Shown here in pieces: positions 8,230 to 16,263 of a DNA stretch of 64,000 bases (positions are counted from its first letter, which is position 1; the number at the start of each line of letters is the position of its first letter). The stretch spans positions 1-64,000 of the forward strand of contig NZ_JAIXPP010000126.1 of assembly GCF_027486195.1 (NCBI RefSeq), in the 5' to 3' direction. The position numbers and the translations under genes are program-made. The notes under the pieces were generated by a model. That model ran no database searches and was not told the origin of the DNA. It was given only the letters and a program-made list of their open reading frames with translations. The stretch is from Novosphingobium sp. (GTDB taxonomy: Bacteria > Pseudomonadota > Alphaproteobacteria > Sphingomonadales > Sphingomonadaceae).

Positions 8230-8706
8230 ATGGCAAGTGTTGAGAAGCTGCCGATGCTGGCTGAAGGCTATGCGAAGCTGACGGCGGAGCTGAAGGTGCT
8301 GCGCGAAGAGCGTCCCCTGATCGTCGATGCGATCGAGGAAGCCCGCGCGCACGGCGATCTTTCCGAAAATGCCGAATATCATGCTGCGAAAGAGCGACAG
8401 GGCCAGGTCGAGGCCGGGATCAGCGATCTTGAAGACAAGATCAGCCGCGCGCAGATCATCGATCCGACGACGCTGTCCGGCGATCGCATCGTGTTCGGCG
8501 CGACCGTCACGCTGCTCGACGATGCAGACAAGCCGGTGCGCTACCAGATCGTGGGCCAGGCCGAGGCGGACGCCAAGGTCGGCCGCATCAGCTACAATTC
8601 GCCGCTGGGCCGCGCGCTGATCGGCCGCCGGGTCGAGGACGAGATCGAAGTGACGGTGCCTTCGGGCGACCGGTTCTACGTCGTCGAGAAGATCGAGTTC
8701 ATTTGA
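8230..8706 (+). CDS. greA: Transcription elongation factor GreA
   Basis: Binds in the RNA polymerase secondary channel and stimulates cleavage of backtracked RNA. The 158-aa product has the normal length and both domains. The N-terminal coiled coil carries the acidic tip in EARAHGDLSENAEYHAAKE. The C-terminal FKBP-like domain carries VGQAEADAKVGRISYNSPLG and GRALIGRRVEDEIEVTVPSG. A GGATTAGGG purine stretch precedes the ATG. It follows carB after 109 bp and is closed by a strong terminator. Confidence 0.97.
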   Translation: MASVEKLPMLAEGYAKLTAELKVLREERPLIVDAIEEARAHGDLSENAEYHAAKERQGQVEAGISDLEDKISRAQIIDPTTLSGDRIVFGATVTLLDDADKPVRYQIVGQAEADAKVGRISYNSPLGRALIGRRVEDEIEVTVPSGDRFYVVEKIEFI

Positions 8707-8731
8707 TCGGTCTTTGCGGACTGATCTGAAC

Positions 8732-8771
8732 AAAGCGGCCGGGGCGTGGTGCCTCCGGCCGCTTTTGTTTT
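8732..8771 (+). terminator. Rho-independent terminator after greA
   Basis: An AAAGCGGCCGG / CCGGCCGCTTT stem with a roughly 12-nt loop is followed by a T-rich tail (TTTTGTTTT). It sits 25 bp after the greA stop and may serve the converging DUF4170 gene as well. Confidence 0.85.
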
Positions 8772-8776
8772 GGCGC

Positions 8777-9001
8777 TCACTCCGGCTTGTGCAGGGCCGG
8801 TTCCAGCAGGCGGTGGAGGTGGACGACCACGTAGCGCATTTCGGCATCGTCCACAGTGCGCTGGGCACAGCTGCGCCAGGCATCTTCGGCGCTGGCATAG
8901 TCGGGATAGACGCCGACGAGATCGATCGCGTTCAGATCGGAAAATTCAAGGTGCTGCGGGTCCTTGACCCGCCCGCCCATGACGAGGTGCAGTTTCTGCA
9001 T
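8777..9001 (-). CDS. DUF4170 domain-containing protein
   Basis: A small 74-aa protein of the DUF4170 family, widespread in alphaproteobacteria with no known function. Conserved stretches are MQKLHLVMGGRVKDP, DLVGVYPDYASAEDAW and QRTVDDAEMRYVVVHLHRLL. I chose the ATG at 9001 because the family begins at KLHLVxGG; an in-frame ATG 60 nt upstream would add a poorly conserved tail. The gene converges on greA and shares its bidirectional terminator region. Confidence 0.85.
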   Translation of the reverse strand: MQKLHLVMGGRVKDPQHLEFSDLNAIDLVGVYPDYASAEDAWRSCAQRTVDDAEMRYVVVHLHRLLEPALHKPE

Positions 9002-9089
9002 GGCTGGCTTGTCCGTTTCCTTGGGAAGGAAGCGCGGCACTGGCAAAAAAGAGAGGGGCACGCAAGCGCCGGACGCTACGGAAAGGGCT

Positions 9090-9530
9090 CTAATCAGCCT
9101 TCTTGCCCGGCAGGCGGCGCGTGATCACCGGTGCGAGCGTGCGCAGGGCCTTGCCGGCAAGGTCAGTCAGGCGAGCCTTGTCCGATTTGGCGGGCGCTTC
9201 GGCTTCGTCAGCGCTGCTGTTGGCAGCCGCTTTTTCGCCGACCGCGCCTGCCACATAGGCTGCGGCGAGCTCGAGGCCGACCGCCGCAATATCCGCCGCG
9301 CGGCGGGGCAGCGACATGCGCGAAAGCGTGCCCTTGCGGGTCGCCTTGTCACCGACAACGCCGCTGCCGGTGCGGGCAATCGCTCCGGCGACCAGCGCGC
9401 CGAGCAGGATGCCGCCGGCGAGCATTGCGACGGGATGCTCATCGACGAAGCCCTTGACCTTGCCGAGCGGATCGGTGGCGGTTTCGGGCGTCGCGGGCGC
9501 TTCGGACTGCGGGGCTTCGCTATCGCTCAT
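9090..9530 (-). CDS. Hypothetical membrane-associated protein, envelope cluster
   Basis: 146 aa. The N-terminus (MSDSEAPQSEAPATPE) is acidic and Pro/Ala-rich, followed by a likely membrane segment at about residues 33-52 (PVAMLAGGILLGALVAGAIA), a second hydrophobic stretch near AADIAAVGLELAAAYVAG, and a basic C-terminus ending RRLPGKKAD. It is the last gene of a leftward four-gene set, with its ATG overlapping the preceding stop (ATGA). No family is recognised. The set resembles enterobacterial yqjD-yqjE-type inner-membrane genes, which suggests an envelope role by inference only. Confidence 0.75.
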   Translation of the reverse strand: MSDSEAPQSEAPATPETATDPLGKVKGFVDEHPVAMLAGGILLGALVAGAIARTGSGVVGDKATRKGTLSRMSLPRRAADIAAVGLELAAAYVAGAVGEKAAANSSADEAEAPAKSDKARLTDLAGKALRTLAPVITRRLPGKKAD

Positions 9531-9832
9531 GTTTCGTCCTCGTCCGCTCCGGCCGCAGGGGCACAGCGGTTCTTGATCAGGGCAATGAGGGGGCGGCGGA
9601 AGAACCACGCGGCGAGGAGCGCCAGCGTGCCGCCGATGACGGGCACGTTGTCCTTGGCGATGGCCTTGGCTTCGTCCACGGTGTCGAGCACCCGGTCCAT
9701 CGCGGCTTCCTTGATGCGCGTGGATATCGGACGTTCGGTAAGGTCGGTGCGCAACGTGGTGATCTGGCCACGCACACGCGCCCAGGCCTGATCGCGGCGG
9801 CTGCGGGCTTCGTGCAGCGTCTCATCGCTCAT
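9527..9832 (-). CDS. Hypothetical protein with C-terminal membrane segment (YqjK/DUF883-like context)
   Basis: 101 aa from MSDETLHEARSRRDQAW. The first 55 residues are highly charged and helical (RTDLTERPISTRIKEAAMDR) and are followed by one hydrophobic segment (PVIGGTLALLAAWFFRRPLI) and a short acidic tail. Start and stop each overlap a neighbour by 4 bp (ATGA), so it is tightly coupled in the operon. The helix plus single C-terminal anchor recalls YqjD/ElaB-type tail-anchored proteins, though I cannot assign a family firmly. Confidence 0.75.
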   Translation of the reverse strand: MSDETLHEARSRRDQAWARVRGQITTLRTDLTERPISTRIKEAAMDRVLDTVDEAKAIAKDNVPVIGGTLALLAAWFFRRPLIALIKNRCAPAAGADEDET

Positions 9833-10212
9833 GCCGGGCCGTCCTTGCCCTTGAGCGCGCGGGCGATGGAGCCGACGCCGCGGACGACGCCGAGTACGCT
9901 GAGGCCGGTGAGCGCGAGGAGGCCGAGGACGACCACGGCCAGCGCACCCCAAGGCCCGAGCAGCGGGGCCAACGCGAGCAGCAGTCCCATCACCAGCGCC
10001 ATCAGCGCGAAGAACAGCAGCGCGAGCGCCAGCGCGGCGAGCGCGAGGATGCCCTTGGCGCGGCCGAGCACGAAGCCTGCCCGCGCCTTCTGGAATTCGA
10101 TCTCCGCTGCGAGGAGCGTCTGGCCGTCTTCCAGCAGTGCGCGCGCGCCGCCGAGCAGGGTATCATCCCCTGCCGCCGCCTCGTCCGTGGTGCGGGCCGC
10201 CTCTTCGGTCAC
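9829..10212 (-). CDS. Phage holin superfamily III / YqjE-like membrane protein
   Basis: 127 aa. An N-terminal amphipathic region (EDGQTLLAAEIEFQKARAGF) is followed by two adjacent long hydrophobic segments (about residues 53-80 and 85-112) and a short basic tail. This layout matches the holin-superfamily III/DUF1469 family that includes E. coli YqjE, a small inner-membrane protein rather than a phage lysis factor. It lies second in the leftward envelope operon and overlaps the next gene by 4 bp. Confidence 0.78.
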   Translation of the reverse strand: MTEEAARTTDEAAAGDDTLLGGARALLEDGQTLLAAEIEFQKARAGFVLGRAKGILALAALALALLFFALMALVMGLLLALAPLLGPWGALAVVVLGLLALTGLSVLGVVRGVGSIARALKGKDGPA

Positions 10213-10220
10213 GCGCGGGT

Positions 10221-10865
10221 TCAGGCTTCCGTCGTTTCGCTGTCTGTTTTCGCCGGCTTGCGGCGCAGGAAGCGCGTGAGCACGAACCCGGCGACCGCTG
10301 CGATGCCGAGCGCCTTGACCGGGCTCTTCTTCACGAAGGTCACGATCTCTTCGCCGATCTCGGGAATGTCCTTGGCTTCGAGCGTGGCGGCAGTCGACTG
10401 CAGCGTGTGCGCCGCGCCGCGGGCGTAGTCGCCATATTGCACGCCGAGCTTTTCGTCGATCACGCCGGCGTTGCTCTCGATCGTTTCACCCAGAGTCGAG
10501 AGCGCAGCGGTGGCCTTGCCCTTGCCCTGGCGCGCGAGATCGAGCGCGACGACCTTGGCCTGCTCGGCATATTCGCCGGCCTTTTCGGTGTACTCGCTGG
10601 CGGTGGCAGCCACAGTCTCGGTGATCGCGGCGGTGCGTTCGCGCGCTTCGCCGGTCAGGTTCGCGGCGCTCGCCTTGGCATCCTCGATCGCCTTGCCGAA
10701 GCGGGTGGTGACGGCATCTGCGGTTTCTGTGACGGTTTCCTCGATCTGCGCGATCTCGGCAGGCACGGCTTCAGCGACGGTTTCGACCACCTTGAGCGCG
10801 GCCTTTTTGCGGGTTTTGGACTTGGCGGCGGCTTCGGGAGCCGCGTTCTCGGGGGTATCGGTCAT
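10221..10865 (-). CDS. Ala/Glu-rich coiled-coil protein with C-terminal anchor (YqjD/DUF883-like)
   Basis: 214 aa. The body is a long Ala/Glu/Thr-rich helix with LEA-like low complexity (TAAITETVAATASEYTEKAG) from about residue 25 to 180. Then comes FVKKSPVKALGIAAVAGFVL, a glycine-containing membrane segment, and an RRKPAKT tail. A helix plus the VKxxPxxALGIAAxAGFxL pattern is typical of DUF883/YqjD-ElaB proteins, which anchor in the inner membrane and can associate with ribosomes in E. coli. It is the first gene of the operon; eno diverges from it across a 262-bp gap. Confidence 0.78.
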   Translation of the reverse strand: MTDTPENAAPEAAAKSKTRKKAALKVVETVAEAVPAEIAQIEETVTETADAVTTRFGKAIEDAKASAANLTGEARERTAAITETVAATASEYTEKAGEYAEQAKVVALDLARQGKGKATAALSTLGETIESNAGVIDEKLGVQYGDYARGAAHTLQSTAATLEAKDIPEIGEEIVTFVKKSPVKALGIAAVAGFVLTRFLRRKPAKTDSETTEA

Positions 10866-11127
10866 CGTGCGGGTCCTTTCGCGGGGGCGATTCTGGAATG
10901 GTGAACAGTCCTAGACCAATTGCCGCAAGTGCGAAAGGCGCGCGCACCTGGATTTAGCGTGTGCCAGAGACTGGTGGGCGCGGCTGCCCGGCCGAATTTG
11001 CCGCCTGCCTTCCATAACTGCGCAAGGGCGTGCCGGTTCCAAGCTTGACCTTGTCACCCCGGCAAAGCGCCGATAGGGGCGCGGCATCACGTCGTCACAC
11101 TCTCACGTCACCAAACGAGGAAATGCC

Positions 11128-12411
11128 ATGACCGCGATCATCGACATTCACGCCCGCGAGATCCTCGATAGCCGGGGCAACCCGACCGTCGAAGTCGATG
11201 TCCTGCTGGAGGACGGCTCGTTCGGCCGCGCAGCGGTACCTTCGGGCGCTTCGACCGGCGCGCATGAAGCGGTCGAGCTGCGCGATGGCGATCCCGCGCG
11301 CTACAAGGGCAAGGGCGTGCTGCAAGCCGTCGGCGCGGTGAACGGCGAGATCGCCGGCGCGCTGGTGGACATGGACGCCGAAGACCAGCGCGATATCGAC
11401 CTTGCGATGATCGCGCTCGACGGCACCGAGAACAAGAGCCGCCTTGGCGCTAACGCGATCCTGGGCACCAGCCTTGCGGTGGCCAAGGCTGCGGCGGACG
11501 CGCGCGGCTTGCCGCTCTACAGCTATGTTGGCGGGGTTTCGGCGCACCTGCTGCCGGTTCCGATGATGAACATCATCAACGGCGGCGAGCATGCCGACAA
11601 TCCGATCGACTTCCAGGAATTCATGATCATGCCGGTCGGCGCGCCGACGCTGGCCGAGGCGGTGCGCTGGGGCAGCGAAGTGTTCCACACGCTGAAGAAG
11701 GCGCTGCACCAGAAGGGCCTCGCCACGGGCGTGGGCGACGAGGGCGGCTTTGCCCCCAACATCGCCAGCACGCGCGATGCGCTCGATTTCGTGATGGCCT
11801 CGATCGAGCAGGCCGGGTTCAAGCCGGGGACGGACATCGTGCTCGCGCTCGATTGCGCGGCGACCGAGTTCTTCAAGAGCGGCAAGTACGAGATCAGCGG
11901 CGAGGGGCTCTCGCTCTCGCCGGAAGCCATGGCGGATTACCTTGCCGCGCTGACCGATGCCTATCCGATCCGTTCGATCGAGGACGGCATGAGCGAAGAC
12001 GATTTCGAGGGCTGGGCCGCGCTGACGAACAAGATCGGCAAGAAGGTGCAGCTGGTGGGCGATGATCTGTTCGTCACCAACCCCAAGCGCCTGACCATGG
12101 GTATCGCCAAGGGCCTCGCCAATTCGCTGCTGGTCAAGGTCAACCAGATCGGCACGCTGACCGAGACGCTGGAAGCGGTGAGCATCGCGCAGCGCAATGG
12201 CTATACCGCGGTCATGTCGCACCGTTCGGGCGAGACCGAGGACGCGACGATTGCCGACCTCGCGGTTGCCACCAACTGCGGCCAGATCAAGACCGGCAGC
12301 CTCGCGCGCTCGGACCGGCTCGCCAAGTACAACCAGCTGATCCGCATCGAGGAAGAGCTGGGTCAGTCGGCGCGCTATGCAGGCGCGGCGGCGTTTGGCC
12401 GTCTCGCCTGA
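11128..12411 (+). CDS. eno: Enolase
   Basis: Glycolytic 2-phosphoglycerate dehydratase; in many bacteria also a degradosome component. The 427-aa product has the normal length. The N-terminal IHAREILDSRGNPTVEVDV, GASTGAHEAVELRDGD, the GDEGGFAPN loop, the SIEDGMSEDD metal-site region and VMSHRSGETED are all present. GAGGAAATGCC around the start gives a ribosome site ending about 5 nt before the ATG. A weak promoter-like pair (TTGTCA, 17 bp, TAGGGG) lies at 11051-11079. Confidence 0.98.
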   Translation: MTAIIDIHAREILDSRGNPTVEVDVLLEDGSFGRAAVPSGASTGAHEAVELRDGDPARYKGKGVLQAVGAVNGEIAGALVDMDAEDQRDIDLAMIALDGTENKSRLGANAILGTSLAVAKAAADARGLPLYSYVGGVSAHLLPVPMMNIINGGEHADNPIDFQEFMIMPVGAPTLAEAVRWGSEVFHTLKKALHQKGLATGVGDEGGFAPNIASTRDALDFVMASIEQAGFKPGTDIVLALDCAATEFFKSGKYEISGEGLSLSPEAMADYLAALTDAYPIRSIEDGMSEDDFEGWAALTNKIGKKVQLVGDDLFVTNPKRLTMGIAKGLANSLLVKVNQIGTLTETLEAVSIAQRNGYTAVMSHRSGETEDATIADLAVATNCGQIKTGSLARSDRLAKYNQLIRIEEELGQSARYAGAAAFGRLA

Positions 12412-12449
12412 TTTAACTGGCCGCTTAAAAACACTTCACATCGGCGTCG

Positions 12450-12476
12450 CTCTCTGCCAGCCTTGCTGGCGGAGAG
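12450..12476 (+). promoter_or_regulatory. Hairpin burying the ribosome-binding site of the downstream kinase gene
   Basis: A 12-bp stem (CTCTCTGCCAGC with GCTGGCGGAGAG, one T-G wobble, CTT loop) ends 6 nt before the ATG at 12483. The right arm contains the purine-rich GGAGAG that would be the ribosome site, so the fold would hide it. There is no T run, so it is not a standard terminator. Confidence 0.55.
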
Positions 12477-12482
12477 TGATGC

Positions 12483-13577
12483 ATGGGTGAATTTCCGACG
12501 ACGGCTGCGGCGGTAACGCCGGGCTGGATCGAAGCTGGGCTGGCGCGCGCCGGGCTGCTGGGTGATGCGCGGATTACCGGGCTGGAATGGAAAGCCATCG
12601 GCACCGGACAGGTGGGCGATACCGCGCGCTTCACGCTGACCTACGACCGGCCCACAGCCGCGCCCGCCACGCTGGCGGGCAAGTTCGCCTCGGCCGATCC
12701 GACCAGTCGCGGCACGGCGGCGGCCATGATGCTCTATGTCAAGGAAGTGGGCTTCTACCGCGCGTTCGCGGCTCAAATCGCGGTGCGCACGCCTAAGGTC
12801 TATGCCGCCGAGATCAATGCTGATGGCACCGATTTCGTGCTGCTGTTCGAGGACTTGGCGCCGGAGCGGGGCGGGAACCAGCTGGAGGGCTGCGATCTTG
12901 CCGATGCCGAGGCGGCGATCCGGCAGGCGGCGGCGCTGCATGCGGCCACCAAGGGACATCCGGCGGTGCTGGGGGCGGACTGGCTGCATGGGCGCGAGGG
13001 GCTGCTGACGCAGATCGGTCAGCTCTACCATCAGGCCCACGCCATCTTCCGTGAGCGCTACGACGGGCAGCTTGCGCCCGATGCTATGGCGCTGTGCGAC
13101 GAACTCGACCGGCGGGTAGAGGGCTGGCTGGGCCGTCAGCCCGAGGAGCCCTGCCTGATCCACGGCGATTTCCGGCTGGACAATATGCTGTTCGGTGTTG
13201 GTGGCGGGGCGGAGCCTATCGCGATCGTCGACTGGCAGACTTGCGCCATTGGCTGCGGGATGACCGATGTTGGCTACTTCATGGGCTGCGGGATCGGCAG
13301 CGCACTGCGGCGGCCCAACGAGGCGGCGCTGCTGGGGCTCTATGCCGAGGAAATGGCGCGGCATGGGGCGCCGATTGTGCAGGATGTCATGATGCGGCGC
13401 TACCGCATCGGGGCGCTGCATGGGCTGTTCACCGCAGTTTTCAGCGCGGCCTTCGTGGTGCGCACCGAGCGGGGCGACGCCAACTTCCTTTCGATGGCGC
13501 GGGGGGCGGCCGAACTCGCGCTCGATCACGATAGCATTGGCGCTTTGGACGCCATGATGGAGACAAGGACATGCTGA
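12483..13577 (+). CDS. Phosphotransferase (APH/choline-kinase-like) family protein
   Basis: A 364-aa protein with the aminoglycoside-phosphotransferase-like kinase fold. His227-Gly-Asp in HGDFRLDN is the catalytic loop, and IVDWQTCAIG near residue 250 supplies the metal-binding Asp. The upstream FVLLFEDLAPERGGNQ resembles the hinge of EcKinase/DUF1679-type relatives. Substrate is unknown; in sphingomonads such genes often lie with lipid or steroid metabolism genes. It overlaps the next gene by 7 bp, so the two form a transcription unit. The gene starts right after the hairpin that covers its ribosome site. Confidence 0.85.
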   Translation: MGEFPTTAAAVTPGWIEAGLARAGLLGDARITGLEWKAIGTGQVGDTARFTLTYDRPTAAPATLAGKFASADPTSRGTAAAMMLYVKEVGFYRAFAAQIAVRTPKVYAAEINADGTDFVLLFEDLAPERGGNQLEGCDLADAEAAIRQAAALHAATKGHPAVLGADWLHGREGLLTQIGQLYHQAHAIFRERYDGQLAPDAMALCDELDRRVEGWLGRQPEEPCLIHGDFRLDNMLFGVGGGAEPIAIVDWQTCAIGCGMTDVGYFMGCGIGSALRRPNEAALLGLYAEEMARHGAPIVQDVMMRRYRIGALHGLFTAVFSAAFVVRTERGDANFLSMARGAAELALDHDSIGALDAMMETRTC

Positions 13578-14638
13578 CCAAGGGCGACGACTTCCCGCTG
13601 CACCAGACCCCGGAGCCAGTCGCCTACTCCGGCACCGACCGCAATTTCTACGACCGCTATTTCTTCAACGGCTATGCGCCGGACGGCTCGGACTTCTTTG
13701 CGGCGGCCTTCGGCATCTATCCGCACCTCAACGTGGCGGACGCGCATTTCTGCTTCATCAAGGACGGGGTGCAGCATTCGCTCCACGCCTCGCGCGAACT
13801 GGCGATGGAGCGGCTGGACCTGACCTGCGGGCCGATTGCGATCCGCGTGGAAGAACCGCTCAAGCGCCTTTCGATCAGCGTTGAGGGGGAGGGCATCCGC
13901 GCCGAGATCGTGTTCACCGGCCGCGCCTTTCCCATCGAGGAGCCGCGCTTCATTCACCGCATCGGGCCGCGCACCTTCATGGACTACACGCGGCTGACGC
14001 AGAACGGGCACTATACCGGCTGGGTCGAGATCGACGGCGTGCGCACGGTGCTGAAGCCGGGAACGGCAGGCACGCGCGACCGCAGCTGGGGCGTGCGCCC
14101 GGTTGGCACGAGCGATACGCAGCCGCACGGGCACGGCGTGGCGGCGCAGTTCTTCTGGCAGTGGACGCCGATCAACCTGCCCAGCCGCAGCGTATTTTTC
14201 CACATCAACGCCGATGCGCATGGCGCGCCTTGGAACACCCGCGCGGTGATCGCACCCGATGGGGCGGGGCATGATGGTTTCACGGAGACGCCTTCCGCGT
14301 TGCTCGATGCGCCCTTGCAGCCGGGCACGTTGTGGCCTGCGGGCGGCACGCTGACTGTGGGCGGCGGCGATGATCCGCTGACGCTGACCTTCGAACCCTT
14401 GCAGCGCTTCCAGATGCGCGGGCTGGGCTATACCTCGCCCACGTGGGGGCATGGGCTCTATCACGGCGTGCTGGAAGTGGAGCGCGAGGATATCGTGCTG
14501 GCGGAGGTCGATCCGAAGCGGATGGACAACTTCCATGTGCAGATCGTCAGCCGCGTCACGACGAGCGCAGGCGAGGTGGGCACGGGCGTGTTCGAGCAGC
14601 TGATCTTTGGCGCTTACGCGCCGCTGGGGCTGGGGTGA
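13571..14638 (+). CDS. AttH/CrtC-like (lipocalin-type hydratase-related) protein
   Basis: 355 aa, mostly beta-rich, without signal peptide or membrane segments. The segment TRDRSWGVRPVG near residue 172 resembles the GxRDxSWGxR motif of AttH/CrtC-like (DUF7064/7065-type) proteins, which fold as tandem lipocalin-like domains and include carotenoid 1,2-hydratases. The C-terminal part (GYTSPTWGHGLYHGVLEVER) also fits. It is coupled to the upstream kinase by a 7-bp overlap, suggesting they act on the same hydrophobic substrate. The actual reaction is unknown. Confidence 0.7.
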   Translation: MLTKGDDFPLHQTPEPVAYSGTDRNFYDRYFFNGYAPDGSDFFAAAFGIYPHLNVADAHFCFIKDGVQHSLHASRELAMERLDLTCGPIAIRVEEPLKRLSISVEGEGIRAEIVFTGRAFPIEEPRFIHRIGPRTFMDYTRLTQNGHYTGWVEIDGVRTVLKPGTAGTRDRSWGVRPVGTSDTQPHGHGVAAQFFWQWTPINLPSRSVFFHINADAHGAPWNTRAVIAPDGAGHDGFTETPSALLDAPLQPGTLWPAGGTLTVGGGDDPLTLTFEPLQRFQMRGLGYTSPTWGHGLYHGVLEVEREDIVLAEVDPKRMDNFHVQIVSRVTTSAGEVGTGVFEQLIFGAYAPLGLG

Positions 14639-14672
14639 GGGCAGGCGGTCTGCGTCCCCTCTACACACACTT

Positions 14673-14814
14673 CGTCACCCTGAACTTGTTTCAGGGTCCA
14701 TCGTGCGGCAAGCGCGGTGTTTGCCGATAGAGGGCAAACCGCGCGGCATGGTGTTCTCACCGCAAGCCTCCGCGTGGGCGGAGAGATGGACCCTGAAACA
14801 AGTTCAGGGTGACG
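14673..14814. repeat. Pair of 30-bp perfect inverted repeats (sphingomonad dispersed repeat)
   Basis: 14673-14702 (CGTCACCCTGAACTTGTTTC..) and 14785-14814 are exact reverse complements. Each copy contains its own smaller palindrome (CCCTGAA..TTCAGGG). The second copy is followed by TTTTTT. The 82 bp between them contain another imperfect inverted match (GCGGTTTGCC-like arms). This repeat is very common between genes in sphingomonads and probably helps end transcription of both converging genes. Confidence 0.85.
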
Positions 14815-14831
14815 TTTTTTGTGCGGAAGAA

Positions 14832-15941
14832 CTAGTGTTTAGGCACCCGCCGCACCGGCACCGGCACGTTGCAGATATCCACCCCGCCCGCTGGCCGAAT
14901 GTAGAAGGAATCGCGCCGGTTGGCCCGCGCATCGGCGTAGCTGGCGAAGCTTTTGCTTTCGGTGGAGAGGAATTCATAACGCGGTAGGCCCGCCACATCG
15001 CTGCCGATGCGGATGCTGTGGATCGGAGTGCGTTCCTCCGCCGTCTTGTAGAAGCCGATATCGCCGGTGCCGCGCGGCAGGCTGGAGAGGTACTCCATCC
15101 CCTCGATCACCCGGCCGACGACGGCGATATTGCGATCGAGCTGGCGCGGGGCCTGGCCGATGACGGCGTAGAGTTCGGCGCCCGAGCCGGTATCGGGCGG
15201 ATAGTCGCGGCCGACGCCGACTGTGCCGTAGCAGTGGATGGGCCACGCGCGCGGATCTTCTTTTGGCTTCAGTTCAGCGCCCACTGGAAACCCGGACGAG
15301 AACCCGATGATCGGTGCATATCCGTCGCCAAGTCGGGCGGTAGCTATGCTGTCGCCCACTTTGTCCATCGTTCCACCGAGAAGATCAGCAAATTCGTCGA
15401 CGGTTTTGGGTTGGCTCTTAACTGGCTGTGGATCACGCTGGCTTAGCTGAGGCCATGGCCGGAACTCCTTGAATGGTTTGGTCACCGCTTGGACGTAGGA
15501 AGACTCATAGTCTCCCTGCGGCACCACCTTCAGCCCGGCAGGCAGCGGCTTGGCCTTCGCCTTGTCCTCGCCGTCCGGATCGCCCCATTGCACGACGTAG
15601 CCATCCTGCACGCGGTTCACGCTCGTGCCGTCCCACCACTTCGCCGCCGCCAGCTTGCGGATATTGCCGATCCACCCTTGCGAAAACGGCGCTGGCAGCA
15701 ACTGGATCACCACCCGCCGCGCCGCGCCCTTGGCATCGGGCGCCAAGTCCATGACCAGCAGATCGGACGGCGCAATCGCCGCCCAGTCCGCCGCCGGGGC
15801 TGCCGCAACGATTTCGGTCGGCGCGAGCGCTGACGTCTTTGCAGGGGCAGCGGCGGGCGCAGACTCCTTCGTGGGGGCAGGGGCGGGCGCGGCGTTGCAG
15901 CTGGCGAGCAGGGCAACGGAGAGCAGAAAGGGATGTTTCAT
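14832..15941 (-). CDS. Cyclophilin-type peptidyl-prolyl isomerase, lipoprotein
   Basis: 369 aa starting MKHPFLLSVALLASC, a lipoprotein signal with the lipid-modified Cys at residue 15, followed by an Ala/Pro-rich linker. The cyclophilin-like domain includes RRVVIQLLPAPFSQGWIGNIR, PIHCYGTVGVGRDYPPDTGS, GSGAELYAVIGQAPRQLDRN and VVGRVIEGMEYLSSLPRG, a variant of the usual cyclophilin core with insertions. Likely a periplasmic, membrane-tethered folding helper. An upstream in-frame ATG would run back through the tRNA and is rejected. It converges with the AttH-like gene on the 30-bp repeats. Confidence 0.85.
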   Translation of the reverse strand: MKHPFLLSVALLASCNAAPAPAPTKESAPAAAPAKTSALAPTEIVAAAPAADWAAIAPSDLLVMDLAPDAKGAARRVVIQLLPAPFSQGWIGNIRKLAAAKWWDGTSVNRVQDGYVVQWGDPDGEDKAKAKPLPAGLKVVPQGDYESSYVQAVTKPFKEFRPWPQLSQRDPQPVKSQPKTVDEFADLLGGTMDKVGDSIATARLGDGYAPIIGFSSGFPVGAELKPKEDPRAWPIHCYGTVGVGRDYPPDTGSGAELYAVIGQAPRQLDRNIAVVGRVIEGMEYLSSLPRGTGDIGFYKTAEERTPIHSIRIGSDVAGLPRYEFLSTESKSFASYADARANRRDSFYIRPAGGVDICNVPVPVRRVPKH

Positions 15942-16020
15942 CACAAACGACTTGTGCCAGCCTTCGCAGCCTTGCGGAAGTGGTTGCTTGCCGTTAGGGG
16001 CAACGCCTTCCAGTGCATGC

Positions 16021-16111
16021 GGAGCGGTGGCCGAGTGGTCGAAGGCGCTCGCCTGGAAAGTGAGTATACGCCAAAAGCGTATCCAGGGTTCGAATCCCTG
16101 CCGCTCCGCCA
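16021..16111 (+). tRNA. tRNA-Ser (GGA)
   Basis: A 91-nt class II tRNA including an encoded CCA. The acceptor stem GGAGCGG pairs with CCGCTCC, the anticodon loop CTGGAAA places GGA at 16055-16057, a long variable arm (TATACGC/GCGTATC) is present, and the T loop is GGTTCGAATCC. It reads codons UCC/UCU. An integrase gene follows 152 bp downstream, and the 3' half of this tRNA is the likely attachment site of the island. Confidence 0.97.
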
Positions 16112-16144
16112 AGTGGTCTATCCAGCACAATCCACTAAAGTCCG

Positions 16145-16171
16145 AAAAGCCGCAGAAATGCTGCGGTTTTT
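16145..16171 (+). terminator. Terminator downstream of tRNA-Ser
   Basis: A CCGCAG/CTGCGG stem with AAATG loop, extended by AAAA/TTTT pairing and ending in a five-T run. It separates the tRNA transcript from the integrase gene. Confidence 0.75.
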
Positions 16172-16263
16172 CCACCTTGCTGATCCACGTTGTTCTTAAT
16201 ATGTTCTGGTCATTCCAGAGGAGAGTGTGGGGTCAAGTGTGGGGTTGAATAGGAGCCGGATCG

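Noticed and set aside
11045..11079. A promoter for eno based on TTGACC or TTGTCA.
   Set aside because: With TTGACC the spacing to any -10 is 20 bp or more; the TTGTCA/TAGGGG pair has a poor -10, so it is only mentioned in the eno entry.
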